A stretch of 50,780 bases of DNA from Fragilaria crotonensis (taxonomy: Eukaryota; Bacillariophyta; Fragilariophyceae; Fragilariales; Fragilariaceae), in the NCBI GenBank assembly GCA_022925895.1, contig JAKSYS010000461.1, positions 1 through 50,780 on the forward strand, written 5' to 3'. The position numbers and the translations under genes were made by a program. The notes beneath the pieces are model-generated. The model saw only the letters and a program-made list of their open reading frames with translations, searched no databases and had not been told where the DNA came from. Below are positions 1 through 9,315 of the stretch, in pieces; the first letter of the stretch is position 1, and every line of letters begins with the position of its first letter.

Positions 1-1528
1 CGACAGAAACAGATGTTCCCAAGGATTTGGCAGAAACAATTCCCAAATCACGACAGATTGGTCAACGATTAGCAGCCCTAGCGGCCATGAGGAGTGATGG
101 TCCAGTACCACAAGTTGGAGACAAGAAGAAACATTTGCCATTACCCAAAGATTACTACGGAAAGAAGACATCCAAACAAGAACGGAGAGATCAACTGGGG
201 CAGCAATTGATGGAGTCCATCCCACAAATACCGTCGTCACGACTCACATCGCTGCTTCAACAAGCTGTAAAATGGCAAGCGTTTACGGGACAATTGCCAA
301 TCATTAAGCAACACTGGGTGTCAGAACAAGAAGGCGAATTACACCAAGGAGATCGGCAGCACAATTCTACAAGAAGAAAAAGAAAATTCGACCTGGTTCT
401 TGGCGAAGCTCCAGTTGCATCCCTGAAGGCAAAATCTGCAAGCACGCTCGACGACGTCATTGTAGAATCAATTCCGACCAAGGTGTTTTCAACGTTATCT
501 TTTGGAAAGAGGGCGACTGCAGAGGTTGCCGTCTTTCTGCCCGATGGCTCTAGCCTAGTCACAGGCTCGAGCGATGGTTTGGTAGAGATATGGAGTGCCT
601 CCAGTCGATACAAAGAGCTTCGTCTCGATCTTCCTTATCAGCAAACGGAGGAGCTCATTGGACATGATGATTCTATTATAACGGCCATTGCTGTCTCAAA
701 CGACGGGACTATTTTGGCGACAGGAGACGCAAATGGGATCGTCAAGGTCTGGAGAATCGACAATGGGAAGTGCCTGCGAGAAGTGCCTGCGCATCCCAAC
801 GCATCGATATCCTGTCTCGACTTTTCGCACGATGCGTCTCATGTTTTGACAGCGAGTCAATCCACAACGTGTCGCGAGTATGGTTTGCGTACCAACCGAT
901 TGTTGAAAGAATTTCGTGGCCACACGTCCTTTATCAATTCATGCCGTTACATGATTATCGACGATTCGGTACTGCGAGTGGTGACGAGTTCCGCGGATGG
1001 GACTGCGCGAATATGGGATGGCAAGTCATCCGAAATCCTCCATGTACTGCAACCACATTCTCTTGGCGCATCCCTGACCGAGAAAGGCATGTCCGTTCTC
1101 CAAAAGATGGATTCCTCCATCGTCGATGCGTCTCCCAATTTACATTCGGCCATTCCCTTCACACCCCCACCGATTCTATTTTGCTGGTTCCAAGAGGACA
1201 TCGTGCCTTCATAGTTACCTTGACAGGAACGGTTCTTCAGACGTTTAGTGTGCCCGTCCAATCTATTTTAGTGACGGCATTGGTGAGCCCGTCCAATCAC
1301 TGGCTCTACGCGGTAACTGACGACGGTAACTTGCACGTTTTTGACATGACCACGGGAGATGAAGAACGCGTCGTAAAGAACTTTGCCGAGACAACATGTG
1401 GGGGAACTGCCGGCACTCAGCGCTGTCGTGAAATTACAGCTCTAGCACATCATCCTCGCAAGGGTATTCTGTGTGCCTTTAGCAATGACAAATCACAGAA
1501 GCGCGGACTGTTGGCCCTTTGGAAGTAG
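1..1528 (+). CDS. SMU1: SMU1-like WD40 repeat splicing factor, 5' partial, with one frame break
   Basis: SMU1 is a spliceosome-associated WD40 protein acting in pre-mRNA splicing in the nucleus. The reading frame is open from the left edge, so the N-terminal LisH/CTLH part lies outside the window. What remains starts in the linker that precedes the propeller: the segment SSRLTSLLQQAVKWQ matches the conserved SMU1 linker. Several WD repeats follow, with motifs such as LVTGSSDGLVEIW, LATGDANGIVKVW and TSSADGTARIW, and the protein ends in ALAHHPRKGILCAFSNDK and LLALWK, as SMU1 does. The first frame runs into a stop at 1214, while the C-terminal 110 residues lie in another frame up to 1528. Adding one C to the C5 run at 1164-1168 would join them, so an undercalled base is likelier than a pseudogene. 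No GT-AG intron is needed. Identity is confident; integrity is uncertain. Confidence 0.85.
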
Positions 1529-2374
1529 AATGCGTCCAATGAGAAATTCCTCAAACTTACTGCGGGTGACCATTGAATCCAATAATTGTTGGAATCGTTG
1601 CTTTCGACGCGAGTGAGAACACATTAGGTGTACCCTATCGAGTTATGGCACCACTCCTGTCTCATGGGTTTGCAGAACAGGATACAGCGATTGTTTATGC
1701 AGCACACCTTCTTTCCGAAACCTTAACATCAAAGTCCTGTCCATAATGAAAATCTGCAATGTTCTCGATCACTAGAAGCTCGAAGTGCTGGAGACTCGAC
1801 GAAAGGAACTGGGTAGGTGCTTTGAAAGGGATCAGGAGTGGTCAATGATCGTCAGTAGTTGGATGCATATTTGTGAGGTATGACCGAAGTAATTTTTTGG
1901 GTAGGGGTTCATTTGTTGGTGAAAGGTTGGGATTCACGGGTCGATTCAAAGGCGGTCCATAACTTATTGAAAGATTGGGCTTAAAGGAACCGCACAAAAA
2001 AACTTAAAATCTAACGTACAGTATTTAGAACCTGCAGCCACCTCCAGTGTTGGTCGATCATGCACCAGATGAAATCCAGGTATTGATACCCACATTCCTA
2101 TCGTTTTGATGAGCCTTTTGGTCTGGGCTTAAAGTGAGAGTTCAGGATTGTGTTTAACTGTCGACAAGGTTTAAAATGATACTACCGGTAGCTAGTAGTA
2201 CTACGTAGTATGACGTATGACATAAGAACAAATGGCTGCCGATGAATACCGGGAGTATTGTACGAGTAGACTGTATACTTGCTGCTACATGCATTGGACC
2301 ATGTGTACGGACAACAATACTGGAGTACTGGAGTCCTGAGTCCAGACTCCAGACTGCTCGCCGATGTCCGATGT
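1529..2374. other. Intergenic region between SMU1-like gene and methyltransferase
   Basis: No convincing coding sequence is seen. The right part, from about 2165, is rich in TAC/GTA palindromes, including a CTACCGGTAG palindrome at 2182-2191 and a run of CTAGTAGTACTACGTAGTA type just after it. By position this is the promoter region of the methyltransferase gene. I could not identify a TATA box or initiator with confidence. Confidence 0.5.
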
Positions 2375-3718
2375 ATGACATTTACTGTACACGGTACAAG
2401 TACTTTGGCGTTCGAGTACAAGGACAAGGTCACGAGCGACGACATTTTGATGACGATGAATGTGAATCGTCTCCGCAAGGAGAAGACAAGCCTTGGGTCC
2501 CCACTGTCACCACTATCACGTGATCGGCTTCCTCTCGGCCTCTTGCAAAGTCTTGTGTTGCTGACTATAGGCTTTGTGGTTGGCCGTATTAGTAATGGCC
2601 ACGGCAATGGCAATCCATCGGTAGCTACTCCTAAATCTCCTCAAAATGTGGCATTGCGTAGCATTCCGACGACGGCGACGATGGTTCCGATAGAAACGCG
2701 ATCCTGTGATGAAGAAATTGATGCTGCGATTGCGAACCATGTTGCAGCAACAGCAACAGCAACAGCAACATCGGATACTACCATCCTTCAAAAAGCCCAG
2801 AACGAACTTGATAACAATGCTACGGTTTGTGACGCTTCCACTTGTCGCAATACGATTTTTGTGACGCAGGGTCAAGGTGGTATTGGGGAACTTACCAAAG
2901 TTAAGGTTGAGAAAGCTTGTTCGGATCCACTCTCGTACAATGTATGTCAGGACTTGGCAAACTTTACTGGACTCTCGTCGGACGAACTGCACCTGCGACT
3001 CAACCGCACTGGTAGATTTCATTTCGAAGGGGAACACTTGTTTTGGAATCCGACCAGTCCTACAGAACTCGCATGGTATTACAGTACCAGTGTGGACTAC
3101 TTATTTGCCAATGCCATCCATCCTGCCCTTTCGAGACTAGTTCATTTGGGGGAACATCACCAACCAGTGTTGGATTACTCGGGTGGGGTCGGGAACAGCA
3201 TCCTGTATCTTGCGCTAGAAAAGAATTCAAGTGCCAATACTTTGGAATTGGACTCATGGAAAAGGCATTTGCGGAATTTCGATTTCGTTCGCGAGGTCTC
3301 ATGGGACGACGGAAACCAGAATTGCAACCACAAGAACGACGATTGGTAGTAGTACCGGACGACACGGATGCAAACGAATCACTCGTCACAATGATCTCAC
3401 CGTGGTCGGAACGCACTGACTGGAAGTTTGACCCCTATTGAAGGCCCGCTACCTCGCGGTGGAAGTTTGGGAGCTATTGTGGCTGCCGATGTTCTGGAGC
3501 ATATTCCAAAATACCACCTCGTGGTCGAGGCCATGGTACAATCACTCAAGGTGGGTGGTGTCATTGTTGAAAACTCGCCATTTTCCAAGACGAAATCCCA
3601 AGACGCGGTGGATACCCGTGTTCACTTGTCGTCGGGTGGAATTTCCATGGCGACTGCCATGGGGCCGACAATGAAGTACAACGAAACAGTAGGTTGGTGG
3701 GTCAAAATATCGAGATAG
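2375..3718 (+). CDS. Membrane-anchored class I methyltransferase-like protein, two compensating frame breaks
   Basis: Likely a type II membrane protein with a Rossmann-fold, SAM-dependent methyltransferase domain. A hydrophobic helix (LLQSLVLLTIGFVVG) sits about 30 residues after the ATG at 2450; an upstream in-frame ATG at 2375 is also possible. A low-complexity Thr/Ala stretch, encoded by a GCAACA microsatellite near 2743-2770, leads into the luminal part. Motif I appears as VLDYSGGVGN, followed in another frame by FGIGLMEKAFAEFRFRSRG, then back in the first frame by IVAADVLEHIPK and LKVGGVIVENSPF, the usual order in this fold. The switches fall at an AA pair near 3229 (one base missing) and the C4 run at 3432-3435 (one base extra), and they cancel out. 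The substrate is unknown. The gene converges with the next one, 96 bp tail to tail. Confidence 0.65.
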
Positions 3719-3814
3719 TGTACATTGTAAACACCACTTTTTTTGAATGAATGCTAGCTTGGAAGAACCGTCATCGTCGAATGAGTAACGACTCAATGGC
3801 AGTCCCACAATGTT

Positions 3815-4807
3815 TCATAGAACCCCAGTTGCAGTAATACTCAGTTTCTGCAAAGGTTTGAATTCATTGCAATACAAGTTGCTCGACCCATAACTGCAAG
3901 CTCGACTGGGAGCCTTCTTCATGCCATCCGAGCCTGTCAAGGCCATATAGTTGACATTAGATGATTTCACAACCGGAAAGCTGTTCAACTGCTCAATCAC
4001 ATCCAACCCTTCGAGGACTTTTCCAATCACGATGGCATCGCCAACGTCGGTCTTGATGTTCTTCCCAGGATATATCGAAAATCCAAAACCACTTTCATTG
4101 CCTCGCAGCACCGACACGGTACCAAACTCCATCGGTAAAGTTGGTAAGCCAGCATTGGCCTCATCCTCCGCCCAATTAGGAAATTCACGTGCCACGTACT
4201 TGCCCGATACGGATCCCACATCAATGCGTTCATCCTTGATAATTCTCCAAATGTTACCATATTCATAATTAACTCCCTTGTCCTCATTTTCGATACATGA
4301 ATTGTATACCTTGTTGGCTTCCAATTGTTCCTTTTGAAGAGTTCGTGTCGTATCGCGGGGTTTGCACTTGCTGGGCAGACCCGCGGGTGATACGAGCTGT
4401 CGAAGCATCCTGGTGGACGACGGTGCAGCCTTTCCATACAAACCAATCACAATGCGACGGGATTCCAAGTCGGTTGGAGCTTTAAGATCCACATAGATCC
4501 GATCTGTCACTTGTGGCAACAATAATTCCGTATCTTCCTCATTTGCCGCAACAGCACCAGCTGAATGGAACCATGGTGCAATGATTGTTGTGCCAGCAAC
4601 ACTGATCCGCATCGAATCTATTAGCCATTGGCGTCGGCTGTCGATGCCTTTGGCGGCGTCAAGTCTAGTAATAGAAGTACTACCGGTAGTTATGCATCGA
4701 CATGGATGCCGTACAAGTGTTCTGGTTGGGAGAGGTGTAGAGAACGAAGCACACGAAGAAATGGCTCCGATCAACAGCAATGCAATTGCGACAAGCCTTG
4801 TCGACAT
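3815..4807 (-). CDS. Cyclophilin-like protein, predicted thylakoid lumen (bipartite plastid plus Tat signal)
   Basis: I chose the ATG at 4807 (330 residues) because a signal peptide follows at once: MSTRLVAIALLLIGAISSC, then ASFSTP, similar to the ASAFAP cleavage motif of secondary plastids. A second signal follows, with twin arginines (SRRQWLIDSM) and a hydrophobic stretch ending before AVAANEED, which predicts Tat export to the thylakoid lumen. The rest resembles a cyclophilin-type prolyl isomerase: DRIYVDLKAP and RIVIGLYGKAAPSS at the start, and GDAIVIGKVLEGLDVIEQL near the end. It is divergent. The canonical QGGDF loop is not visible, so isomerase activity is doubtful and a chaperone or assembly role is possible. 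A longer frame from 4978 exists but would bury the signal. Upstream of the ATG nothing else is recognised. Confidence 0.75.
   Translation of the reverse strand: MSTRLVAIALLLIGAISSCASFSTPLPTRTLVRHPCRCITTGSTSITRLDAAKGIDSRRQWLIDSMRISVAGTTIIAPWFHSAGAVAANEEDTELLLPQVTDRIYVDLKAPTDLESRRIVIGLYGKAAPSSTRMLRQLVSPAGLPSKCKPRDTTRTLQKEQLEANKVYNSCIENEDKGVNYEYGNIWRIIKDERIDVGSVSGKYVAREFPNWAEDEANAGLPTLPMEFGTVSVLRGNESGFGFSIYPGKNIKTDVGDAIVIGKVLEGLDVIEQLNSFPVVKSSNVNYMALTGSDGMKKAPSRACSYGSSNLYCNEFKPLQKLSITATGVL
4679..4690. repeat. 12-bp palindrome ACTACCGGTAGT inside the cyclophilin coding region
   Basis: A perfect inverted repeat with the same core (CTACCGGTAG) as palindromes at 2182-2191 and 26922-26937. Here it lies within the plastid-targeting part of the cyclophilin-like gene, so the motif is not confined to intergenic DNA. 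Confidence 0.6.
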
Positions 4808-5492
4808 GCCTATGAAAGCCCGATGCGGAAATGTGATTATTGTGATGTCATCACGTGGATTGGTGTACTCCAGTAGCGCAATGTCGTTGTTAGTGGTTGT
4901 ACAGTGCACAGAGTATTGTTTGGTGCTTGGATGTTGAAGTGCGACAAGCGTGATCCCCGATGAAAGATTTGCTTCCAAAACAAGATTCAGCTCATACGTA
5001 CATTTTATACATCAACATAGGAGCATGATCCGTCAAACGTCATACGTCATACTCCGTATGTAATAAGCGAAACAGTTAGGAAAAGCAATCATCGCCAGGG
5101 ATAATATAACGGTCTCAGCTGTCATTTACCGGCTCCTTTCGAAAGGTATGTACATCCCCTCCAATTTCTTCACACCTGATACCATCGCCTGTCGAATAAT
5201 GTTAATGACTATTAAATGCTGTGGGATTAAATGCAAGCTTGGGTTTAACTCAAGAATGAAAAGCGCAACAGAAGAGCGATAAGTGGGCAAGGAGTAAACG
5301 GGTATAGTTAGGCTTATGATTCAATAGGATGTGTGAAATAATCTCTCAACACAAGCAAGAAAGTTCTGGAAGCTCTCCTTCTACGGCCTCCTCAGCAACA
5401 TAAAAGTTTGTTCACAGCATGATCTGAGGCACGATCGTATTGAGGATAATTGGTGGTCCGAAAGGAATTAAAGACCCAGCCTCACAAATATC
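4808..5492. other. Intergenic region, cyclophilin 5' flank and fusion-protein 3' flank
   Basis: Both neighbouring genes are on the minus strand, so this holds the promoter of the cyclophilin-like gene and the 3' untranslated region of the methyltransferase/dimethylformamidase-like fusion. No open frame with coding character, RNA gene or repeat was recognised. Confidence 0.5.
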
Positions 5493-8400
5493 CTACCGTT
5501 TTGCACCAATACCAGCAGCCTTGAGTAGGTTCCACGTTATGGCCTCCGCAGCCGGGTTCAAACGAGACGTACGCAGCCCCTGTTCAACGTTGTAATTGTC
5601 AAGACCCCAACTCCACTGCATGGTCCCCGATGCAAACACAAACGCCCCGCTAGGGGCTTGATATATCGTTCCATGACACATCAGGCTAGCGTTCTCACGA
5701 TTCACTACAGGAGTCGCGAACAAAGTCGTAAGCTCAGACTTGGACTTTCTCGGGATACCATCCACTTCGTACCCCAACAGGCCAGGGAGTTTGTCGCCAT
5801 TGGACAACCCAGTGCCGTTGAAGACCCAATGAGATGCATCTGATACGATTAGGTCGGCATCAAAAGGATCTCCGATGTAAGTCACACCAACCATGTCAGC
5901 CTCGGGTCGAACATAATTCCACTGCGACGTTAGCAAGTGCTTCTTGGAAGGATCATTCTTGATAGGATCACCCCGTGGGAAACGAAAACAAACCATAGTT
6001 CTTGGTTCGGTGTTGTTGTCAACAAATGTGACGTTGTTGCTTACATGTGTGACGTTGTTGCTTACATATGTGAAGTTGTTGCCGATACTTCCATCATCCT
6101 GGTCTTCGAAACGCACCTGCATGTACGCAGTATTGGAACCCATGAATGCCAGGTTCACACCTTGATCGCGCCAAGCTTCGACGTTATCGCGCATTTCCCA
6201 AGACCAATACTCGTCGTGTCCTTGCGTCAGGAAGAGCTTTGGCTTGACAAGATGATCAAAACGCATATGGATGTCCATATTTGTTACATACGAAGTATCG
6301 ATGCCGTTTCGTTCCAACCATCTGACCATGTTGTAATTCCAACCCGCGCTTGAGCTGATTGGGTAGTAGTGGATGGGTTGGATGTTGGTCAAATATTCTC
6401 CTGCGCCATTTCCGTAGGCTGCCTCTGGATTGTTGCTGGCGGCATAAGGCCGATCAAACGATACCTTCACGCCACACCTCTGACGGCTTTCGTATCCCCA
6501 TGGCAAGTTATCGGGGCCGCCAGATCCCCAACCATAGAGCGATTTTCCACCCCAATAATTGTATGCTTGGTAGGTGTTGACTGGTAGCTGGAACATGAGG
6601 TCAGGGGGTGACTCCGCACGATCGTCATCCCGTAACACAAAAATGGCGTAGCTCTGAGTTTCGGTGAGCGTTTCCGTCATGCGTACCAAGTAAACCCCTG
6701 TCGTCCATGAATCCAAGGTTTGTACCACATACGGATCCGTCCATTGGCAGGCAACCAGGCCATGCGGGGTTGGGCGGGGTACTACTTGAACGACTCCAGT
6801 CACGGTCACGGGACCAGCCAGCTTCCTGGCCCCGACTCCTGCATACCAACCGGTTCGGAACACATCTATCGTGACTGTCGGCGCACGGGTATTGTGAAAC
6901 AGAAGGATCGATTCTCCCTTTTGTATGCTAGTGCGAGACATGTATCCTTCAATTTCACGATCCTTCGCAGGTTTGGACAAGATCCAATCGGGAGTACCTG
7001 GGAGTTCATTCTCAAGCTGGATCGGATTCTTGGCATTGTTCTTCTCAAGCAATGCTAGGAACGCGTCAGAGGGGACGTTTCCACCAACACCCGCGACGTT
7101 CGTTTCGACGACCGTTTCGACCGCTTTCCTGTAAAAGTAATAAAATCGATGAGCTCTCGTGATTCGCATTCCACTCTCCAATTCGTCCAAGTTGCCTGCA
7201 TCAAAATGTGGCATGATAAAATCTCTGAAAACAAGATCTTCGTCGGGAACCCAACCCCTTTCAGTCTCGAGGATCCACATCCCTCCTGGTTTTAGAACAA
7301 ACAATATACCATCGACGTAGCGGCGTATATCATCCATCATTTCTTCTGTAGTGTCGAATGTATGCACGGGACCCCATCCGAAGACACCGAAGTCTACGAC
7401 GACATCGAAGAATTTGGAATATTGCGGATATAATGTGGGAATATCTTGAACAATACATGGAAGGTATGCATCGTTGTTCATAACGTCAGGTGGGAAGGGT
7501 TCGACTTGATAGTATTTGGTGGTAGTAGAATTGAGAAAACTCTTGCAATTACGATTGTACCCACGGGCGCCAACATCCATGATGGTCTGATACTTTGCTA
7601 GTCGTGGGTAGATTGTGCTGATGAAAGGCCGGTCGCCCATTTTCTCCCAAAATTCATCAACATTTTTGGGTTCAAAGATCCATCCCCTTTTGGGAGTGTA
7701 CTCATTAGATTGCGTGTCACCAATGACATCAGATGTGTTCGTATTGGTAACTGTCTTTTCAGCGGGGATAGCAAGCGACTGTGCCCCTTGCTGGTTCCTA
7801 TCGCCACCATCTATGATCGCAGGACCGCCTTTCCTGTACAAGAAGTAGAATCGAAATTTCTTATTCTTGATTTGCATTCCACTCTCCAGCTCATCCAAGT
7901 TCCCTGCTTTAAAGTGAGGGAAAATGAAGTCTCTGAAAATACCATCTTCGTCGGGAATCCATCCGTGGTCGGTCTTGAGAATCCACAGCCCCCCTGGTTT
8001 GAGAACAAACAACACAGCATCCATGTAGCGGCGAACATCGTCCATCATTTCTTCCGTAGTGTTGAATACATGCACGCCACCCCATCCAAAGACTCCAAAG
8101 TCTAAAATGGCATCAAAGAAATTGGAATATTGCGGATACAAGGTGGGAATATCTTGAACCATACATTTTAGTAGTCCATCGTTGTTCATTACGTCAGGTG
8201 GGAACGGTTCGACTTGATAATACTTGGTTGTGGTGGAATTCAGGAAACTCTTGCAATTGCGATTGTACCCCCGTGCGCCAACATCCAAGATGGCGTGGTA
8301 CTTTGCAAGGCGGGGGTAGATTGTGCTGATAAAAGGTCGATCGCCCATTTTCTTCCAAAAGAAGTCCACGTTATTGGGTTCGTATATCCATCCTTCCTTT

Positions 8401-8681
8401 GGAGTGTAATTTCTTGGTTGTTGCGTGGAAATACTAGTCGTAGTTGTATGTCCCTGTACCACTTGCTGGTTCTCGTTATTGTTGTCATTGTTGTTGTCAA
8501 CTTTGGGCATATCAATAGCTTGAAGTGCATATTCCGCATGTTGAAACAAGGATTTGGGAATTCGTGACAGCAGCAATAGATACATTGCAGCCGTGACGAT
8601 AATTCCTATAAACACGGTATTTCGGAAGGAGAATGCCATTGTAGATTGGATTGGACCTTGAATCACAATGGCTATTCTCAC
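5493..8681 (-). CDS. Membrane-anchored fusion: two methyltransferase-like domains plus N,N-dimethylformamidase-beta-like domain
   Basis: An intact frame of 1062 residues. Residues about 22-40 form a membrane anchor, so the protein is probably type II. The ATG at 8639 (MAFSF) is an alternative start. Residues ~98-285 and ~333-519 are near-duplicate class I methyltransferase-like domains: each has DVGARGYNRNCKSFLNSTT as motif I, then EPFPPDVMNND, DFGVFGWG and FVLKPGG. Residues ~555-1062 match the C-terminal domain of bacterial N,N-dimethylformamidase large-subunit-like proteins: IEGYMSRTSIQKGES, TYQAYNYWGGKSLYG, VSFDRPY, WNYNMVRWLERNG, and GHDEYWSWEMRDN. Many NxT/S sites suggest glycosylation in the secretory pathway. 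Substrates of either part are unknown; a role in modifying a surface glycan or amide is only a guess. A truncated paralogue lies at 10927-11776. Confidence 0.8.
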   Translation of the reverse strand: MRIAIVIQGPIQSTMAFSFRNTVFIGIIVTAAMYLLLLSRIPKSLFQHAEYALQAIDMPKVDNNNDNNNENQQVVQGHTTTTSISTQQPRNYTPKEGWIYEPNNVDFFWKKMGDRPFISTIYPRLAKYHAILDVGARGYNRNCKSFLNSTTTKYYQVEPFPPDVMNNDGLLKCMVQDIPTLYPQYSNFFDAILDFGVFGWGGVHVFNTTEEMMDDVRRYMDAVLFVLKPGGLWILKTDHGWIPDEDGIFRDFIFPHFKAGNLDELESGMQIKNKKFRFYFLYRKGGPAIIDGGDRNQQGAQSLAIPAEKTVTNTNTSDVIGDTQSNEYTPKRGWIFEPKNVDEFWEKMGDRPFISTIYPRLAKYQTIMDVGARGYNRNCKSFLNSTTTKYYQVEPFPPDVMNNDAYLPCIVQDIPTLYPQYSKFFDVVVDFGVFGWGPVHTFDTTEEMMDDIRRYVDGILFVLKPGGMWILETERGWVPDEDLVFRDFIMPHFDAGNLDELESGMRITRAHRFYYFYRKAVETVVETNVAGVGGNVPSDAFLALLEKNNAKNPIQLENELPGTPDWILSKPAKDREIEGYMSRTSIQKGESILLFHNTRAPTVTIDVFRTGWYAGVGARKLAGPVTVTGVVQVVPRPTPHGLVACQWTDPYVVQTLDSWTTGVYLVRMTETLTETQSYAIFVLRDDDRAESPPDLMFQLPVNTYQAYNYWGGKSLYGWGSGGPDNLPWGYESRQRCGVKVSFDRPYAASNNPEAAYGNGAGEYLTNIQPIHYYPISSSAGWNYNMVRWLERNGIDTSYVTNMDIHMRFDHLVKPKLFLTQGHDEYWSWEMRDNVEAWRDQGVNLAFMGSNTAYMQVRFEDQDDGSIGNNFTYVSNNVTHVSNNVTFVDNNTEPRTMVCFRFPRGDPIKNDPSKKHLLTSQWNYVRPEADMVGVTYIGDPFDADLIVSDASHWVFNGTGLSNGDKLPGLLGYEVDGIPRKSKSELTTLFATPVVNRENASLMCHGTIYQAPSGAFVFASGTMQWSWGLDNYNVEQGLRTSRLNPAAEAITWNLLKAAGIGAKR

Positions 8682-8860
8682 TCTTTGACTGATGAGGCTG
8701 TTGTCCTATTAATATTCATCCATTCAACATTCAACGCTCACCAGCTCATAATGGTCGCAAGAAATCAACCGATGTGTATAATACCGCGGCATCATCTTGG
8801 TGAAGTCTTATGACTCACGACTCTTGCCTCATGTCTCATGTGGACCACATAATCCATTTT
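7811..8860 (-). repeat. Source copy of a segment duplicated at 10970-11920
   Basis: The first methyltransferase domain, the membrane anchor and about 180 bp of upstream DNA of the fusion gene recur at 10970-11920 with high nucleotide identity in the coding part. The shared non-coding part includes GTTGTCCTAT and AAGAAATCAA, so promoter and coding sequence were copied together. In this copy the protein continues past the first domain. In the other it ends after a short unrelated tail. Confidence 0.8.
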
Positions 8861-9315
8861 TATACACTTCAAAAACATTTAGCAGCCTGTCCGCTTAAGT
8901 ATAAACCTATCCAATTTATGCTCTACTAAGCATAAAAGTATGGGAAGCAAGAACCCTATTTGATATGGATATATGCCAATAGGCATAATGTGACATGATC
9001 GAGGCGGTTTTGCACACAGTATAGAGTTCCGGTGAACGAAAGGTATCATACAGTATACACTAGTAGTAGTACACGGTAGTGGGAGGTGGCAATGTGGCTA
9101 GGACAAACTCGGAGAAATCAACACAATGCCACACTAAGTATTCGGAGTATCATGTAAACTGTAAGCTGTTGGCTTGACTGTACCAGTACTATGCTTTTCC
9201 TCGTTCGCTTCCTTTGTCGACATGAGCTTGTGTGAGGATACCATCCTACAACATTCAGTCTATTAACAGTCCTCTCTTCATCACGAATGATGACTGGCTG
9301 GTTATCTGTTATCCC
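8861..9315. other. Divergent promoter region between fusion gene and SET gene
   Basis: The fusion gene is transcribed leftwards and the SET-domain gene rightwards, so this stretch is a shared upstream region. It contains a TAG/TAC-rich patch near 9055-9075. No coding sequence or RNA gene was recognised. An in-frame GTG at 9232 extends the SET frame but was not preferred. Confidence 0.45.

Noticed and set aside
1140-1200. Programmed -1 frameshifting in the SMU1-like gene
   Set aside because: There is no slippery heptamer with a downstream structure that I can see, and similar single-base breaks occur in many unrelated genes in the window.
2279-2449. N-terminal extension of the methyltransferase from the non-ATG start at 2279
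   Set aside because: It begins at TTG, has low coding character and lies in palindromic DNA; ATGs at 2375 and 2450 fit better.
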